Part shown: positions 43,889 to 52,472 of the stretch, piece by piece | How the letters are laid out: every line of letters starts with the position of its first letter | Numbering within the stretch: position 1 is the first letter of the stretch | From: Enteroscipio rubneri | GTDB taxonomy: Bacteria; Actinomycetota; Coriobacteriia; Coriobacteriales; Eggerthellaceae | Length of the DNA: 64,000 bases | Direction: 5' to 3' | Assembly (NCBI RefSeq): GCF_002899715.1 | Contig: NZ_PPEK01000001.1 | Span: 310,001 to 374,000 of the forward strand | The notes under the pieces: model-generated | The model's input: only the letters and a program-made list of their open reading frames with translations | What the model was told of the DNA's origin: nothing | Databases searched by the model: none | Translations under genes and position numbers: made by a program

Positions 43889-44125
43889 TCATTGGATGCC
43901 ATGCGGCGACAGCCGAAAGCATTTCTGGCTCACGCCGCACACGATGACGTCGTATTCGTCGTCCCAGCTGACGTTGGCAGCGGATGCTCCGCTGCGTGCG
44001 CTGTCGCCGCCTGCTGCCTGCGGTGCGCATCCGGCCAACCCTCTGACTGCAAGCGCACCGAGACCGGCGGCCGCTGTTCCGAGGAAGTTCCTGCGCGACA
44101 GTCCCTGCGTCTTTGCGTTTTCCAT
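43889..44125 (-). pseudogene. Truncated Tat-exported flavoprotein (FAD-binding fumarate reductase-like), N-terminal remnant
   Basis: The ATG at 44125 follows AGGAAAGG and opens with a Tat signal (GLSRRNFLGTAAAGLGALAV) ending in LAGC, a lipobox-like site. After a Ser/Ala linker comes SWDDEYDVIVCG, which is where the FAD-binding GxGxxG loop starts in fumarate-reductase-like flavoproteins of this family. The match stops there: the next residues are VSQKCFRLSPHGIQ and then a stop after 78 residues. No catalytic remainder was found downstream. A large deletion or frameshift is likely. Confidence 0.75.
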
Positions 44126-44317
44126 GATTGCCCCTTTCCTCACGATTCGCAGCGCTTCTTTTGCTTGCGTTATCAGGGAGTATAGAAAGGCGCAGGGGCG
44201 GATACAACGGCGTGGAGCCACGATGCGGAACCGGTGTTCCACGATGTGGCACGCCGTGCGTTGCGATGCCTCGGTGCGAACGGGTGCTCGGGGCACGGGG
44301 CTGCTTGGAGGGCGAAT

Positions 44318-45232
44318 TCAGCCAGCCAGGAACCGAATGTTGAGATCGACGGCTGTGAGAATACCCGCCACCGAGCCGCCGTTCGTGTATTGCCACAGGT
44401 CAAAGTCGAATTGTCCCGTGGGGACGGCGACGTCGTATTCGGCGAACCAGACCGGACGATTGCCGAACGCGTTGCTGCCGAAGCGTGCAATGTCCTGCTT
44501 GTTCCCGTAGATCATGGTTGCATAGCCCGCCTGCTCGATGCGCTCGCAGAATGCGCGAGCGCACGCCGTCAGCTCATCGCCCATTATGCGGTTTGCTCGT
44601 CCCGCTGCGTCCGGCACCGGCTCGTGATCGAAAACGACGGGCAGGCGGAGCGAGCGTCCGTCAAGCAGCGCAAGCGCAAACTCGGCTTCCTCGCGCGCTT
44701 CGTCTTCCGTTGTGGCCTGCGAGAAGAAGTATGCGCCCGTTTCGAGGCCGGCGGCTGCGGCACCGTCCAAATTGGCGGCGGCCTGTTCATCGGCGTACAG
44801 GGCGCCTTCGGTGTAGCCACGGTTGCCAAGACGGACGATGGCAAAATCGATGCCGTCGCGTGCGACGGCCTGCCAATCGATGTCACCCTGATGATCCGAC
44901 ACGTCCACGCCAAGATCGGAGCACAACGCACCCCCTTCGTAATAGGCAAGCCGGTCGCCGTTGGCTGTCAAGCCGTTCCAGTCGTAGGGACTTACATAGG
45001 GCCCGTCGTTCGGCTGGTCGGATGGGGTATGCATACAGGTGGACAGGAAAACGATAAGGGCGAGCAGCATGAGGCCCGCAAGGGCAAAGGGCGCAAAAGC
45101 CGGCAGGCGCCACACTCGTCGCGTAGCCTCGGTGTGATGTCGTGGGACGGGGGCGGGACGTCCCGAGGCTCTGCGCAACGGGCGGGTTGGGCAGCGGGTA
45201 TTCGTGCGGTAACGGGACTTCATAAAACCCAT
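44318..45232 (-). CDS. GH25-family lysozyme (muramidase), membrane-anchored
   Basis: This 304-residue protein has a basic cytosolic N-terminus, one membrane segment (about residues 48-66) and an extracellular GH25 domain. GVDVSDHQGDIDWQAVARDG, FAIVRLGNRGYTEG, GAYFFSQATTEDEAREEAEF, LPVVFDHEPV (with the catalytic acidic pair) and LWQYTNGGSVAGI with DLN are all GH25 landmarks. It should cut the MurNAc-GlcNAc bond of peptidoglycan. A start at 45223 is also possible. It lies 89 bases downstream of the aminosugar cassette on the same strand. Confidence 0.9.
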   Translation of the reverse strand: MGFMKSRYRTNTRCPTRPLRRASGRPAPVPRHHTEATRRVWRLPAFAPFALAGLMLLALIVFLSTCMHTPSDQPNDGPYVSPYDWNGLTANGDRLAYYEGGALCSDLGVDVSDHQGDIDWQAVARDGIDFAIVRLGNRGYTEGALYADEQAAANLDGAAAAGLETGAYFFSQATTEDEAREEAEFALALLDGRSLRLPVVFDHEPVPDAAGRANRIMGDELTACARAFCERIEQAGYATMIYGNKQDIARFGSNAFGNRPVWFAEYDVAVPTGQFDFDLWQYTNGGSVAGILTAVDLNIRFLAG

Positions 45233-45321
45233 GCTATCAAAAACGCAGCCTCGTGCTCGGACCGTGCCGCCCCTCCATCAAATACAAAGAGCCGCATGTC
45301 GCTCGATCGCGTTGAGCTTTA

Positions 45322-46470
45322 CTACTGCACACCCAGTCGGAGGGCTTCCAGATCCTCGGTTCCATCCGTTCCCAACACCAGGCATCCGAATCGCGTGGAA
45401 GAGTCGGTGCACGCATGGTCAAAGGGACCGATCTCGGTTGCAAGCGCTACCCATTCGGGATGTTCGCGCTGCACAGCGCGCACGATGTCGGCATCCTGCT
45501 CGTCGATGACGAACTTGATGATGGCATGCAGGTGCGGTTTCGTGACCGGCTTCAGGTTGGGTTCGATGCCGAGTGCGGCATCCACGACGGCGCCGACATA
45601 ATCGATGCCGGTGGACAGCGGTACGGCATGGCTTCCCATATAATCACCGGCCATGCGTGTTCCCACTTCCACCATCTTCACGGTGCCATCAGGCATGACC
45701 ATGACCTCGGGGCACGACGCCCCCTGCGTCATGCCCATGGCATCGAGCGCGGCCGAGCACACCCGCTTGATTTCGTCTAAGACCTCTGGGCTCACCCGTC
45801 CCGGTTGCAGGTGTCCGCTCTCGATAAAGCGAGGGTGCCCCGTCGTCCACTTCTCGGTCAGCGCCATGAAATGATGTTCGCCCCGCCAGCTGAAGTGCTC
45901 GACGCAGAACTCCCGGCCCTCCATGTACTCTTCGACAAGGGCCGTGCCGTTGAACCCTGCTTCAAACGCTTCGTCGAGCGCCCAATCCAGCTCGGCTATG
46001 CTATCGATACGGTTGATGCCGCGGCTGCCGCTGCGGTCGGTTGCCTTCACCATAAGGGGAAATTCCATCGCGGAGAGATCGGGCGTCTCACCGCGATGCA
46101 CGACCACATGCCGAGGGCTCGGCACGCCGCACGCATCGAAGCGTTCGCGCATGAGGTATTTATTGGTGGAGACGCGGGTGCATTCCATCGAATTGCCGGG
46201 GAGGCCGAGCGCGCAGGCAACGTAGTTGACGGCGATGCTGCCTAAATCGGAGCCGATGGTGCAGATGCCGTCGACGCCGATGCTTCGGCATGCGTCCAGA
46301 ATGGCCTCATGCTCCACGATGCTGATGGGGTGGAATACGTCGGCCGTGCGCTCGCCTACATCGCCTGCTTCCCAAGCGAATACATGAGTTTCCAATCCCT
46401 TCTCCTGGGCTTTTAAAATAAGCGGATTCTGGAAGTCCGAGGCGCCGATGATCGCAAGCTTGCCCGTCAT
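45322..46470 (-). CDS. ATP-grasp carboxylate-amine ligase-like protein
   Basis: This 382-residue protein has the ATP-grasp layout: N-terminal pre-ATP domain (MTGKLAIIGASDFQNPLILKA), STNKYLMRERFDACGVPSPR, FPLMVKATDRSGSRGI, ALVEEYMEGREFCVE, and the Mg-binding MVEVGTRMAGDYMGSHAVPL. Such enzymes join a carboxylate to an amine through an acyl phosphate. As last gene of a cassette that should make a 4-amino sugar on a lipid carrier, it may acylate that sugar, for example with an amino acid. That is inference. It starts 11 bases after the upstream gene. Confidence 0.85.
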   Translation of the reverse strand: MTGKLAIIGASDFQNPLILKAQEKGLETHVFAWEAGDVGERTADVFHPISIVEHEAILDACRSIGVDGICTIGSDLGSIAVNYVACALGLPGNSMECTRVSTNKYLMRERFDACGVPSPRHVVVHRGETPDLSAMEFPLMVKATDRSGSRGINRIDSIAELDWALDEAFEAGFNGTALVEEYMEGREFCVEHFSWRGEHHFMALTEKWTTGHPRFIESGHLQPGRVSPEVLDEIKRVCSAALDAMGMTQGASCPEVMVMPDGTVKMVEVGTRMAGDYMGSHAVPLSTGIDYVGAVVDAALGIEPNLKPVTKPHLHAIIKFVIDEQDADIVRAVQREHPEWVALATEIGPFDHACTDSSTRFGCLVLGTDGTEDLEALRLGVQ

Positions 46471-46481
46471 TGTTTCGTCTC

Positions 46482-46835
46482 CTATCCGAAAAACGCATAA
46501 ATGAAAATGCCGCCGAGGATAAGTGCGAGTGCAACCAGCTTACGGCGATCGAGCTTTTCTTTGAATATCCACACGCCGAAGGCGGTCACGTATACATAGC
46601 TGGTGGCCTCAAGCACCGGTCCCAACGAGAGCGGGATGCCCCGGTAGGCAATGACCGTGACAAGCGTGCAGCCGACGAAGAGGATGTAGGCTGCAATGAC
46701 GAGCGGATTGAGATACTCTTGTATGCGGCTCTCCCGTGGGCGCTCGGCGGACTTCTTCAGCATCACCTGGCTGACCGATGCCACGAAGACGCTGACGAGC
46801 ATGATGCCAGCATAGAAAAGCTCGGTCTGGCTCAT
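46482..46835 (-). CDS. Small EamA/SMR membrane protein, ArnE-like
   Basis: This 117-residue protein has four membrane segments. IPLSLGPVLEATSYVYVTAFGVWIFKEKLDRRKLVALALILGGIFI resembles the C-terminal half of ArnE-type and EmrE-like proteins, which work as pairs. ArnE/ArnF flip undecaprenyl-phosphate-aminoarabinose. The start overlaps the stop of the next SMR gene by four bases, so the two are made together, consistent with a heterodimer. Confidence 0.82.
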   Translation of the reverse strand: MSQTELFYAGIMLVSVFVASVSQVMLKKSAERPRESRIQEYLNPLVIAAYILFVGCTLVTVIAYRGIPLSLGPVLEATSYVYVTAFGVWIFKEKLDRRKLVALALILGGIFIYAFFG

Positions 46836-47290
46836 GCGGCATCACCGGACTTCTCGCGTGATCCATCGCCCTCGCCATGCTCTTCAGCATGCGGGAGCGA
46901 AGGAGCATCGGTTATACCCGGCTGGTCGTTTTCGTCGTTGGATGCATCGGCACGCGCAAACAGTACGATGCCGACCATGATGACGGCGGCGCCGACAAGC
47001 TTGCCCGGCGTTACCGCTTCTCCGAACAACACCGCTCCCCAAAAAATGCCCCAGACGATGGTGATGGCGCGGTTGGCGAAGGCGCTGGAAAGGGACATGC
47101 GTTTGATGATCTGCTGCCATCCCAGCGCATAGATGCCCAGAAACATGAGCATCAGGCCGTAGAACAGAAAGAACGTAAAATCGGGGAATCCAGCGCCGGC
47201 TGCATACTTGCTGCACACATCGCTCAATGCGTAAATGCCGAGCAACACGTGGAGGCCCAGCAGCATCTTTATGCGTCCCGGTTGCGCCAT
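46832..47290 (-). CDS. Small EamA/SMR membrane protein, ArnF-like, with acidic tail
   Basis: This 152-residue protein has four membrane segments (LLGLHVLLGIYALSDVCSKY, FLFYGLMLMFLGIYALGW, IVWGIFWGAVLFGE, LVGAAVIMVGIVLFA) and then an acidic, probably disordered tail of about 40 residues. It pairs with the preceding-numbered SMR gene as a likely lipid-linked sugar flippase. The ATG at 47290 lies seven bases after the glycosyltransferase stop; the frame extends upstream inside that gene and is not used. Confidence 0.78.
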   Translation of the reverse strand: MAQPGRIKMLLGLHVLLGIYALSDVCSKYAAGAGFPDFTFFLFYGLMLMFLGIYALGWQQIIKRMSLSSAFANRAITIVWGIFWGAVLFGEAVTPGKLVGAAVIMVGIVLFARADASNDENDQPGITDAPSLPHAEEHGEGDGSREKSGDAA

Positions 47291-47297
47291 CTCGCGA

Positions 47298-48269
47298 CTA
47301 TTCCTCGCCTTCGCGATGGGTTGCGGGGCGGCGATCGTGAACATCGCGCACCACATACTGCGGGATCTTGTTCAGGCTCAGGTAGATACGGCCGACGTAC
47401 TCTCCGAGCACGCCCAACAGCAACATGATGAGGCCTCCTATGACCAAAAGTCCCGCCATGAGCGAGGTCCAGCCCTCGTTGGTGGAGGGATCGAGCAGTC
47501 TCTGTACGATCAGCACCACCGTCAGTACAAAGCCAACGACGGCGAACAGGAGGCCTGCGATGGTGGCGATGCGCAGAGGCACGACGGAGAACGCCGTGAA
47601 TCCATTTGCCCACAGACTCACGAGTTTGTGCAGGCTGTATCCCGATGCTCCCACCTCGCGCGCACGGTGGACGATCGGGACGTTGCAGTATGACTGTACC
47701 GCCTGGAACAGCAGCCCCTCAATGTAGGGATACGGGTTCTCGTAGCGCAGCGCGCTATCCACGACGAAGCGCTTGCAGGCGAAATAGCTCGTCTGCTCCA
47801 GATCGCGCGGGATGCCCATGAGGACATGATTGCACCAGTAGTTGAATTTGCTGCCCATGTTGCGGAAGATGTTGTGCTGCTTGTGGCCGCTGTAGCTGGC
47901 GTACACGATGTCGTATCCCTCGGCCACCTTGTCCACAAGCTTGAACATCTCGTCAGCGGGCGTCTGGCCGTCATCGTCGAGGCATACCACGATGTCGCCA
48001 TGCACCTGGGCGAATCCTGCCATGATGGCGGCGTGCTGGCCGAAGTTTCGCGCCAGATTGATGGCCACGATGCGCGCTGATTGCTCTGCCAGGGTAGCGA
48101 TGGCGCGTGCTGTGGCGCCGTCATCGGGCGAGCCGTCGTTCACGAGTATGATTTCGAGATCATAGTCGGTGCGCAGCGCAGCCGCCCGCTCGATTTCTTC
48201 GATAACCGCACTGATGGTTGCCGAAGAGCAGTAACAGGGTATAACGCAGGAAACCAAGGAGTCAGCCAT
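47298..48269 (-). CDS. ArnC/GtrB-like polyprenyl-phosphate glycosyltransferase
   Basis: This 323-residue GT2 enzyme has a cytosolic GT-A domain (VSCVIPCYCSSATI, ILVNDGSPDDG, NLARNFGQHAAIMAGFAQVHGDIVVCLDDDGQTP) and two C-terminal membrane helices (about residues 235-260 and 270-295). The DDD and the end motif LLGVLGEYVGRIYLSLNKIPQYVV are shared with ArnC and GtrB. It should move a sugar from a nucleotide to undecaprenyl phosphate. Context suggests the sugar is a 4-amino-4,6-dideoxyhexose. It lies four bases after the aminotransferase. Confidence 0.9.
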   Translation of the reverse strand: MADSLVSCVIPCYCSSATISAVIEEIERAAALRTDYDLEIILVNDGSPDDGATARAIATLAEQSARIVAINLARNFGQHAAIMAGFAQVHGDIVVCLDDDGQTPADEMFKLVDKVAEGYDIVYASYSGHKQHNIFRNMGSKFNYWCNHVLMGIPRDLEQTSYFACKRFVVDSALRYENPYPYIEGLLFQAVQSYCNVPIVHRAREVGASGYSLHKLVSLWANGFTAFSVVPLRIATIAGLLFAVVGFVLTVVLIVQRLLDPSTNEGWTSLMAGLLVIGGLIMLLLGVLGEYVGRIYLSLNKIPQYVVRDVHDRRPATHREGEE

Positions 48270-48273
48270 GGCG

Positions 48274-49419
48274 TCAGTCGCACCGTCCTCGGTCGGCGTA
48301 AAAGCTTCTGATGGCGGCGATCACACGCGCACGATCTGCTTCTTCCAGACCGTAGTATAGCGGCAGGCGCACGAGCCGCTCGCTTTCGCGTGTGGTGAAC
48401 CGATCAATGCCGGAGAAGCGGCCGAACTTCAAGCCGGCGGGCGCAGAATGCAAAGGGACGTAGTGAAACACCGCCTGCACGCCACATGCTCGCAGGTGCG
48501 CTATCAGCTCCGTTCGCTCGGCCAGGTTGGCGCACTTGAGAAAGAAGAGATGGGCGTTATGGACGCAGTCGTCTGGCACGACGGGCAGTTCAACCCGCTC
48601 TGCCTGGGCGAGCGGGGCAAACGCCTCCCAATAGGCGTTCCAGGTTGCGAGCCGGTTGTCGTTGATGGCATCGGCCTGCTCCAGTTGCGCCCACAGGTAG
48701 GCGGCGTTCAGGTCGGCCGGCAGATAGCTGCTTCCGTAATCGACCCACGTATACTTATCGATCTGCCCGCGAAAGAACTTCGAGCGATTCGTGCCCTTCT
48801 CGCGCAGAATCTCAGCGGCTTCGTTGAAGCGTTCGTCGCGGATGAGCAGCGCGCCGCCTTCGCCCATGGAATAGTTCTTGGTTTCATGGAAGGAGAAGCA
48901 GCCGAAGTGGCCGATGGTTCCCAACGCGCGCCCCTTATACGAGCTCATCACGCCCTGGGCGGCATCTTCGACCACGTAGAGATCGTGGCGAGCCGCTATG
49001 TCCATGATGACATCCATGTTGCAGGCGACCCCCGCGTAATGCACGACGAACAAGGCGCGCGTGGAGGGGGTGATGGCGGCTTCAATTTTCGTCTCGTCGA
49101 TGTTCATCGTGTCGGGGCGGATATCGACAAACACCGGGGTCGCACCGGCCATGATGACGGCATCTGCCGTGGATGAGAACGTGAAGCTGGGCAGGATGAC
49201 CTCATCGCCCTCGTGCAGGTTGCAGAGGCGTGCCGCCATCTCAAGAGCGGCGGTGCCGCTGGTGGTGAGCAGCACTTTCTGCGCGCCGAATCGATGCTCC
49301 ATCCACGCGCTGCAGCAATGGGTGAAGGTGCCGTCACCGCATATCTTGTGCTCGTCGACGCATTGTCGCAGATAGTCGAATGCGGTGTCGATACAGGGGG
49401 GTATGTTGAAACTGATCAT
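48274..49419 (-). CDS. DegT/DnrJ aminotransferase, WecE (RffA)-like
   Basis: This 381-residue PLP enzyme closely follows WecE: NIPPCIDTAFDYLRQ, KICGDGTFT, VLLTTSGTAALEMAARL, RPDTMNIDETKIEAAIT, VVHYAGVACNMDVIM, VVEDAAQGVMSSYKGRALGT, and FSFHETKNYSMGEGGAL with the PLP lysine. REKGTNRSKFFRGQIDKYTW is also WecE-like. WecE makes dTDP-4-amino-4,6-dideoxygalactose (Fuc4N). The dTDP-sugar supply genes rmlA/rmlB are not in the window. Its start overlaps the upstream YfhO-type gene by four bases. Confidence 0.9.
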   Translation of the reverse strand: MISFNIPPCIDTAFDYLRQCVDEHKICGDGTFTHCCSAWMEHRFGAQKVLLTTSGTAALEMAARLCNLHEGDEVILPSFTFSSTADAVIMAGATPVFVDIRPDTMNIDETKIEAAITPSTRALFVVHYAGVACNMDVIMDIAARHDLYVVEDAAQGVMSSYKGRALGTIGHFGCFSFHETKNYSMGEGGALLIRDERFNEAAEILREKGTNRSKFFRGQIDKYTWVDYGSSYLPADLNAAYLWAQLEQADAINDNRLATWNAYWEAFAPLAQAERVELPVVPDDCVHNAHLFFLKCANLAERTELIAHLRACGVQAVFHYVPLHSAPAGLKFGRFSGIDRFTTRESERLVRLPLYYGLEEADRARVIAAIRSFYADRGRCD

Positions 49420-52241
49420 ATGGATGCCTTCGCGTCGGGGTGCTGTCTTGTGCGACGGAGCACCTGATAGCCGATGACGACAGCTCCGAGCGCTATCACG
49501 CCTGCGCCCGTAGCCAAAGCTCCCGCTTCCAGGCCGGGCGTCATGAACGTCAGCTTCACCTCGTGCTGTCCCGGTTGAAGCTCAAGCGCCATGAACCCGG
49601 TGTTCGCTCGTTTGAGCTCGGCTGGCTGGCCGTCGACGGTTGCACTCCACCCCGAAGAAAAGGGGACGCTCAAAAACAGCGCCTCTTCTTTGGCTGCATC
49701 TACCGAGCAGGTGATCTCGTTCGTGCCGAACCGCAGGTTCTCAACGGGGGTGGTCTCGAGCTCTGAAACGTGGTCGTCGAGCGATGCCATGGGCTGGCAG
49801 ACGGCGCCCAACGTGTCGAACCGGTAGATTCCCGCCTGGTTGAATGTCAGGGTGATGGAGCTTTGCGCTTCGTCTGAGTACCCCATATTCACAAGCCACT
49901 CATCTTTCCCGCCGTACATATGCCACGTTTCTACGGAGTTGATGATTTGGCGGGTTGCGGTTCCCTTGTCGGATGCGAGTTTGATGAAATAGTCGGTTGG
50001 CGCAGTCCACTCGAGGTTTTGCTTGTACAGCTTTGCTTTCTGGTGCCAGGTCATGGCCGCAAATGTTTCTGCGCTGACTGAATCCAAAGGCGAGACGGGT
50101 TCGTAGCTGAGGCCGTCGGCATACAGGTAGGTCTCGCTGTCGGCGAGTCCCTCGAACGTGAGCTGCAACGTTGCACCCGGTGATGTCACGCGAATGGCGC
50201 CATCCTCCACCGTGACGCCCGAGCCGGGCGTATAGGATGTTTCGAGTTCGCGCGATTCGAGATTGAGCTGTGCTTCGGGAAGCGTCGAGTCTTCGAGCAC
50301 GACGCCTTGAAGCAGGCTTTCCTGACGCTGCGCGGGGGAGAGTCCGTCATAGACCGAGCGGGGCACCTGCGCGTCATAGACGAAGGCGAGCGGCAGGGCA
50401 TGCTCCGCTTCGTACACCTCGTAGTTTTTGTCGACGATCTTGCCGGTTGCCACGGGCTCGTCGTTGCCGTAGCTATAAGGCGGCTGCACTCCTGCGGGAA
50501 CGAGGAAGTATTTTACGCCCGCCAGCGTGTCCAAGATGGCCCGCGCTCCGGTGTCCCGGTAGGAGAAATTGATATTAGTTTCGGAAACTCCCAGTTCAGT
50601 ATGGTATGCATCGATGTAGCTATTGTAGAAGCTGTTGTAGAAATCGATGCCGGACAAACCGAGAACCGCGCTGTCATTACGCAGCCGCGCCAGCGTCGAA
50701 GGATCTGCGTCGTAGCGCCACGTCCCCTGATCATCCAGGTTGGCCACCAGGATGTTGGGCGATTGCGAAGTCAATCTTTGGTACATAGTTCCCAAAGGCG
50801 TCGAGGACTTCCCGATGCCGCCCTCTTCGGGAGACACCAAGTAGAATGCGTTGCAGGCCAGGCCGGCTACGAGACACGCGACGATGCCCATCTGGCGCGT
50901 TTGCTCGGACAAGCCCTTTTGGATGACGACCATCAAGGTTGCCGTCAGTACGACGCACGCGGCAACGGTCTGCTCCGTCCGGGCTTGCGGCACGAGGATG
51001 GTGAATATGCCGAAGACAAGCGATGCAACCACGAGCGCTTTCGCCTCGCGAGAACCGACCGCAAGCAAGTTCGGAAGCATTTTGGCCACGATAAAACAGA
51101 CGAGCAGCGCAAACGCCCAAACCCAGCGGTTTGTTGCGTAGTTGAAGCCATTGAGCACGCTTCCGCACACCGGCAGAAACAGTACGACAACCAGAGCTAC
51201 GAAGCACCATTTCAGCAACCGGTGTTGTTTGCGCTGCGTGAACAACAGTACGCAGGCAAGGAACGCCAAACCGCCAAATCCAATGTAGCAGTCGCTTCCC
51301 ACGCCCGTCGTGCTCATAAAACCCGCGATAGTCGAAAAGTAGAAATCCGGAGAATACAGTGCAGGCACCGTGACGCCGCCCTCGACAAAGCGCTCGTTAC
51401 CGAAGAGGCCGACGAGCGCAGGTCCGAGTGATATTCCTGCAATGAGGATGCCGACGCATAAGAAAGCCATAAACCGAAGCGCCCACAGCGCAAAGCATCC
51501 GATGCCCATGCGCCCCTTCACGACGATCACGCGCGCCGCGCAGTAGGGGACAAGGAACAGGCAGGCCATATACGAAAAATAATACGAGATGATAAACAGC
51601 GCAGCCGCGCTGAGGATGAACACGAAGGGCCGCTCGCCTGCCAAGATCTTCTCAACGCCCAGCAACAGCAAGGGGAATAGCACCATCGGCCAAGCGCCCG
51701 CCGGCCAGAACGTCACGGCAAGTGCCGTACCGCAGAGCGCGTACAGTAGGGCCGCAAGGAGGGTGGGGAAGCGTCCGGTGCCGAACCTGAAAGCGAAGAG
51801 CGAAAACGCAGCTCCTGCGAGGTAGAGCCTGAACACCACGAGGAACTGGAAGAGGTACTCAGAGTATTGCTCGGGACAGAGCCCTGAAAGCAGGTTTAAC
51901 GGGTCGAAGATGACATCGAGCGTTGCCAGGATGTCGCTTCCGTAGCCTAGCGTGTAGGACCAGAGCGGCACCTGCCAGCCCTGCCCGGAAAGCAGGTTCG
52001 AGAATATCTCTCGCAGCCATTGCCCTTCGTAGACGAAATACGGATAGTACTGCTCAAGTCCGTCGACGCTCCAGACGATGGATCGCCCGTTTGAGGGGTA
52101 CACGAAAAGGACGATGAAGGCGACAACAATAAAGCTGAGCGTATAACACGCCCAGTATACGCGTTTCTTGCGAGCGGGGTCGTCCCCCCCCCTCGTGCGT
52201 ACCTTGTTGTATGCGTTCAGGAGCTTCTCTTGAAAGGCCAT
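49416..52241 (-). CDS. YfhO-family GT-C membrane glycosyltransferase
   Basis: This 941-residue protein has a dozen or so membrane segments in its first half, an extracellular C-terminal beta-rich region (~530-900) and a final helix near residue 910 with a basic cytosolic end. IVWSVDGLEQYYPYFVYEGQWL in the first outer loop and PLWSYTLGYGSD are typical of YfhO, with the acidic residue expected at the active site. YfhO relatives use polyprenyl-phosphate sugars to decorate teichoic acid or other surface polymers. Here it heads a coupled operon supplying such a donor. No ribosome binding site precedes the ATG. Confidence 0.88.
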   Translation of the reverse strand: MAFQEKLLNAYNKVRTRGGDDPARKKRVYWACYTLSFIVVAFIVLFVYPSNGRSIVWSVDGLEQYYPYFVYEGQWLREIFSNLLSGQGWQVPLWSYTLGYGSDILATLDVIFDPLNLLSGLCPEQYSEYLFQFLVVFRLYLAGAAFSLFAFRFGTGRFPTLLAALLYALCGTALAVTFWPAGAWPMVLFPLLLLGVEKILAGERPFVFILSAAALFIISYYFSYMACLFLVPYCAARVIVVKGRMGIGCFALWALRFMAFLCVGILIAGISLGPALVGLFGNERFVEGGVTVPALYSPDFYFSTIAGFMSTTGVGSDCYIGFGGLAFLACVLLFTQRKQHRLLKWCFVALVVVLFLPVCGSVLNGFNYATNRWVWAFALLVCFIVAKMLPNLLAVGSREAKALVVASLVFGIFTILVPQARTEQTVAACVVLTATLMVVIQKGLSEQTRQMGIVACLVAGLACNAFYLVSPEEGGIGKSSTPLGTMYQRLTSQSPNILVANLDDQGTWRYDADPSTLARLRNDSAVLGLSGIDFYNSFYNSYIDAYHTELGVSETNINFSYRDTGARAILDTLAGVKYFLVPAGVQPPYSYGNDEPVATGKIVDKNYEVYEAEHALPLAFVYDAQVPRSVYDGLSPAQRQESLLQGVVLEDSTLPEAQLNLESRELETSYTPGSGVTVEDGAIRVTSPGATLQLTFEGLADSETYLYADGLSYEPVSPLDSVSAETFAAMTWHQKAKLYKQNLEWTAPTDYFIKLASDKGTATRQIINSVETWHMYGGKDEWLVNMGYSDEAQSSITLTFNQAGIYRFDTLGAVCQPMASLDDHVSELETTPVENLRFGTNEITCSVDAAKEEALFLSVPFSSGWSATVDGQPAELKRANTGFMALELQPGQHEVKLTFMTPGLEAGALATGAGVIALGAVVIGYQVLRRTRQHPDAKASI

Positions 52242-52252
52242 GCGTACAGAAT

Positions 52253-52281
52253 AGTATCAGTCGACACCAAACGGGCGACAA
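52253..52281 (-). promoter_or_regulatory. Promoter of the aminosugar cassette
   Basis: On the minus strand TTGTCG (52281-52276) and GATACT (52258-52253) are 17 bases apart. The ATG of the YfhO gene begins only 11 bases after the -10, so transcription should start within about five bases of the start codon. Confidence 0.55.
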
Positions 52282-52472
52282 AACGTAAAACTTTCGACAT
52301 TTAGCAAGATCGAGTCCTCACAGGCTGTTTGCTTAACCCTCACAGGCTTTGTGATGAGCGGTATCGCCTGGGCCACATCACCATCGCGCCGCTTGAGACG
52401 GTGCAGATGTGTTCAAAGATACAGCTGGTGTTGCTTGCGGGATAGGGGCAGGCGTTCGAGCGGCTCCATCCC

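Noticed and set aside
52242-52472. Duplicated CCTCACAGGCT near 52317-52350 as a CRISPR or attachment-site repeat
   Set aside because: Only two short copies, no spacer regularity, no integrase or cas gene.
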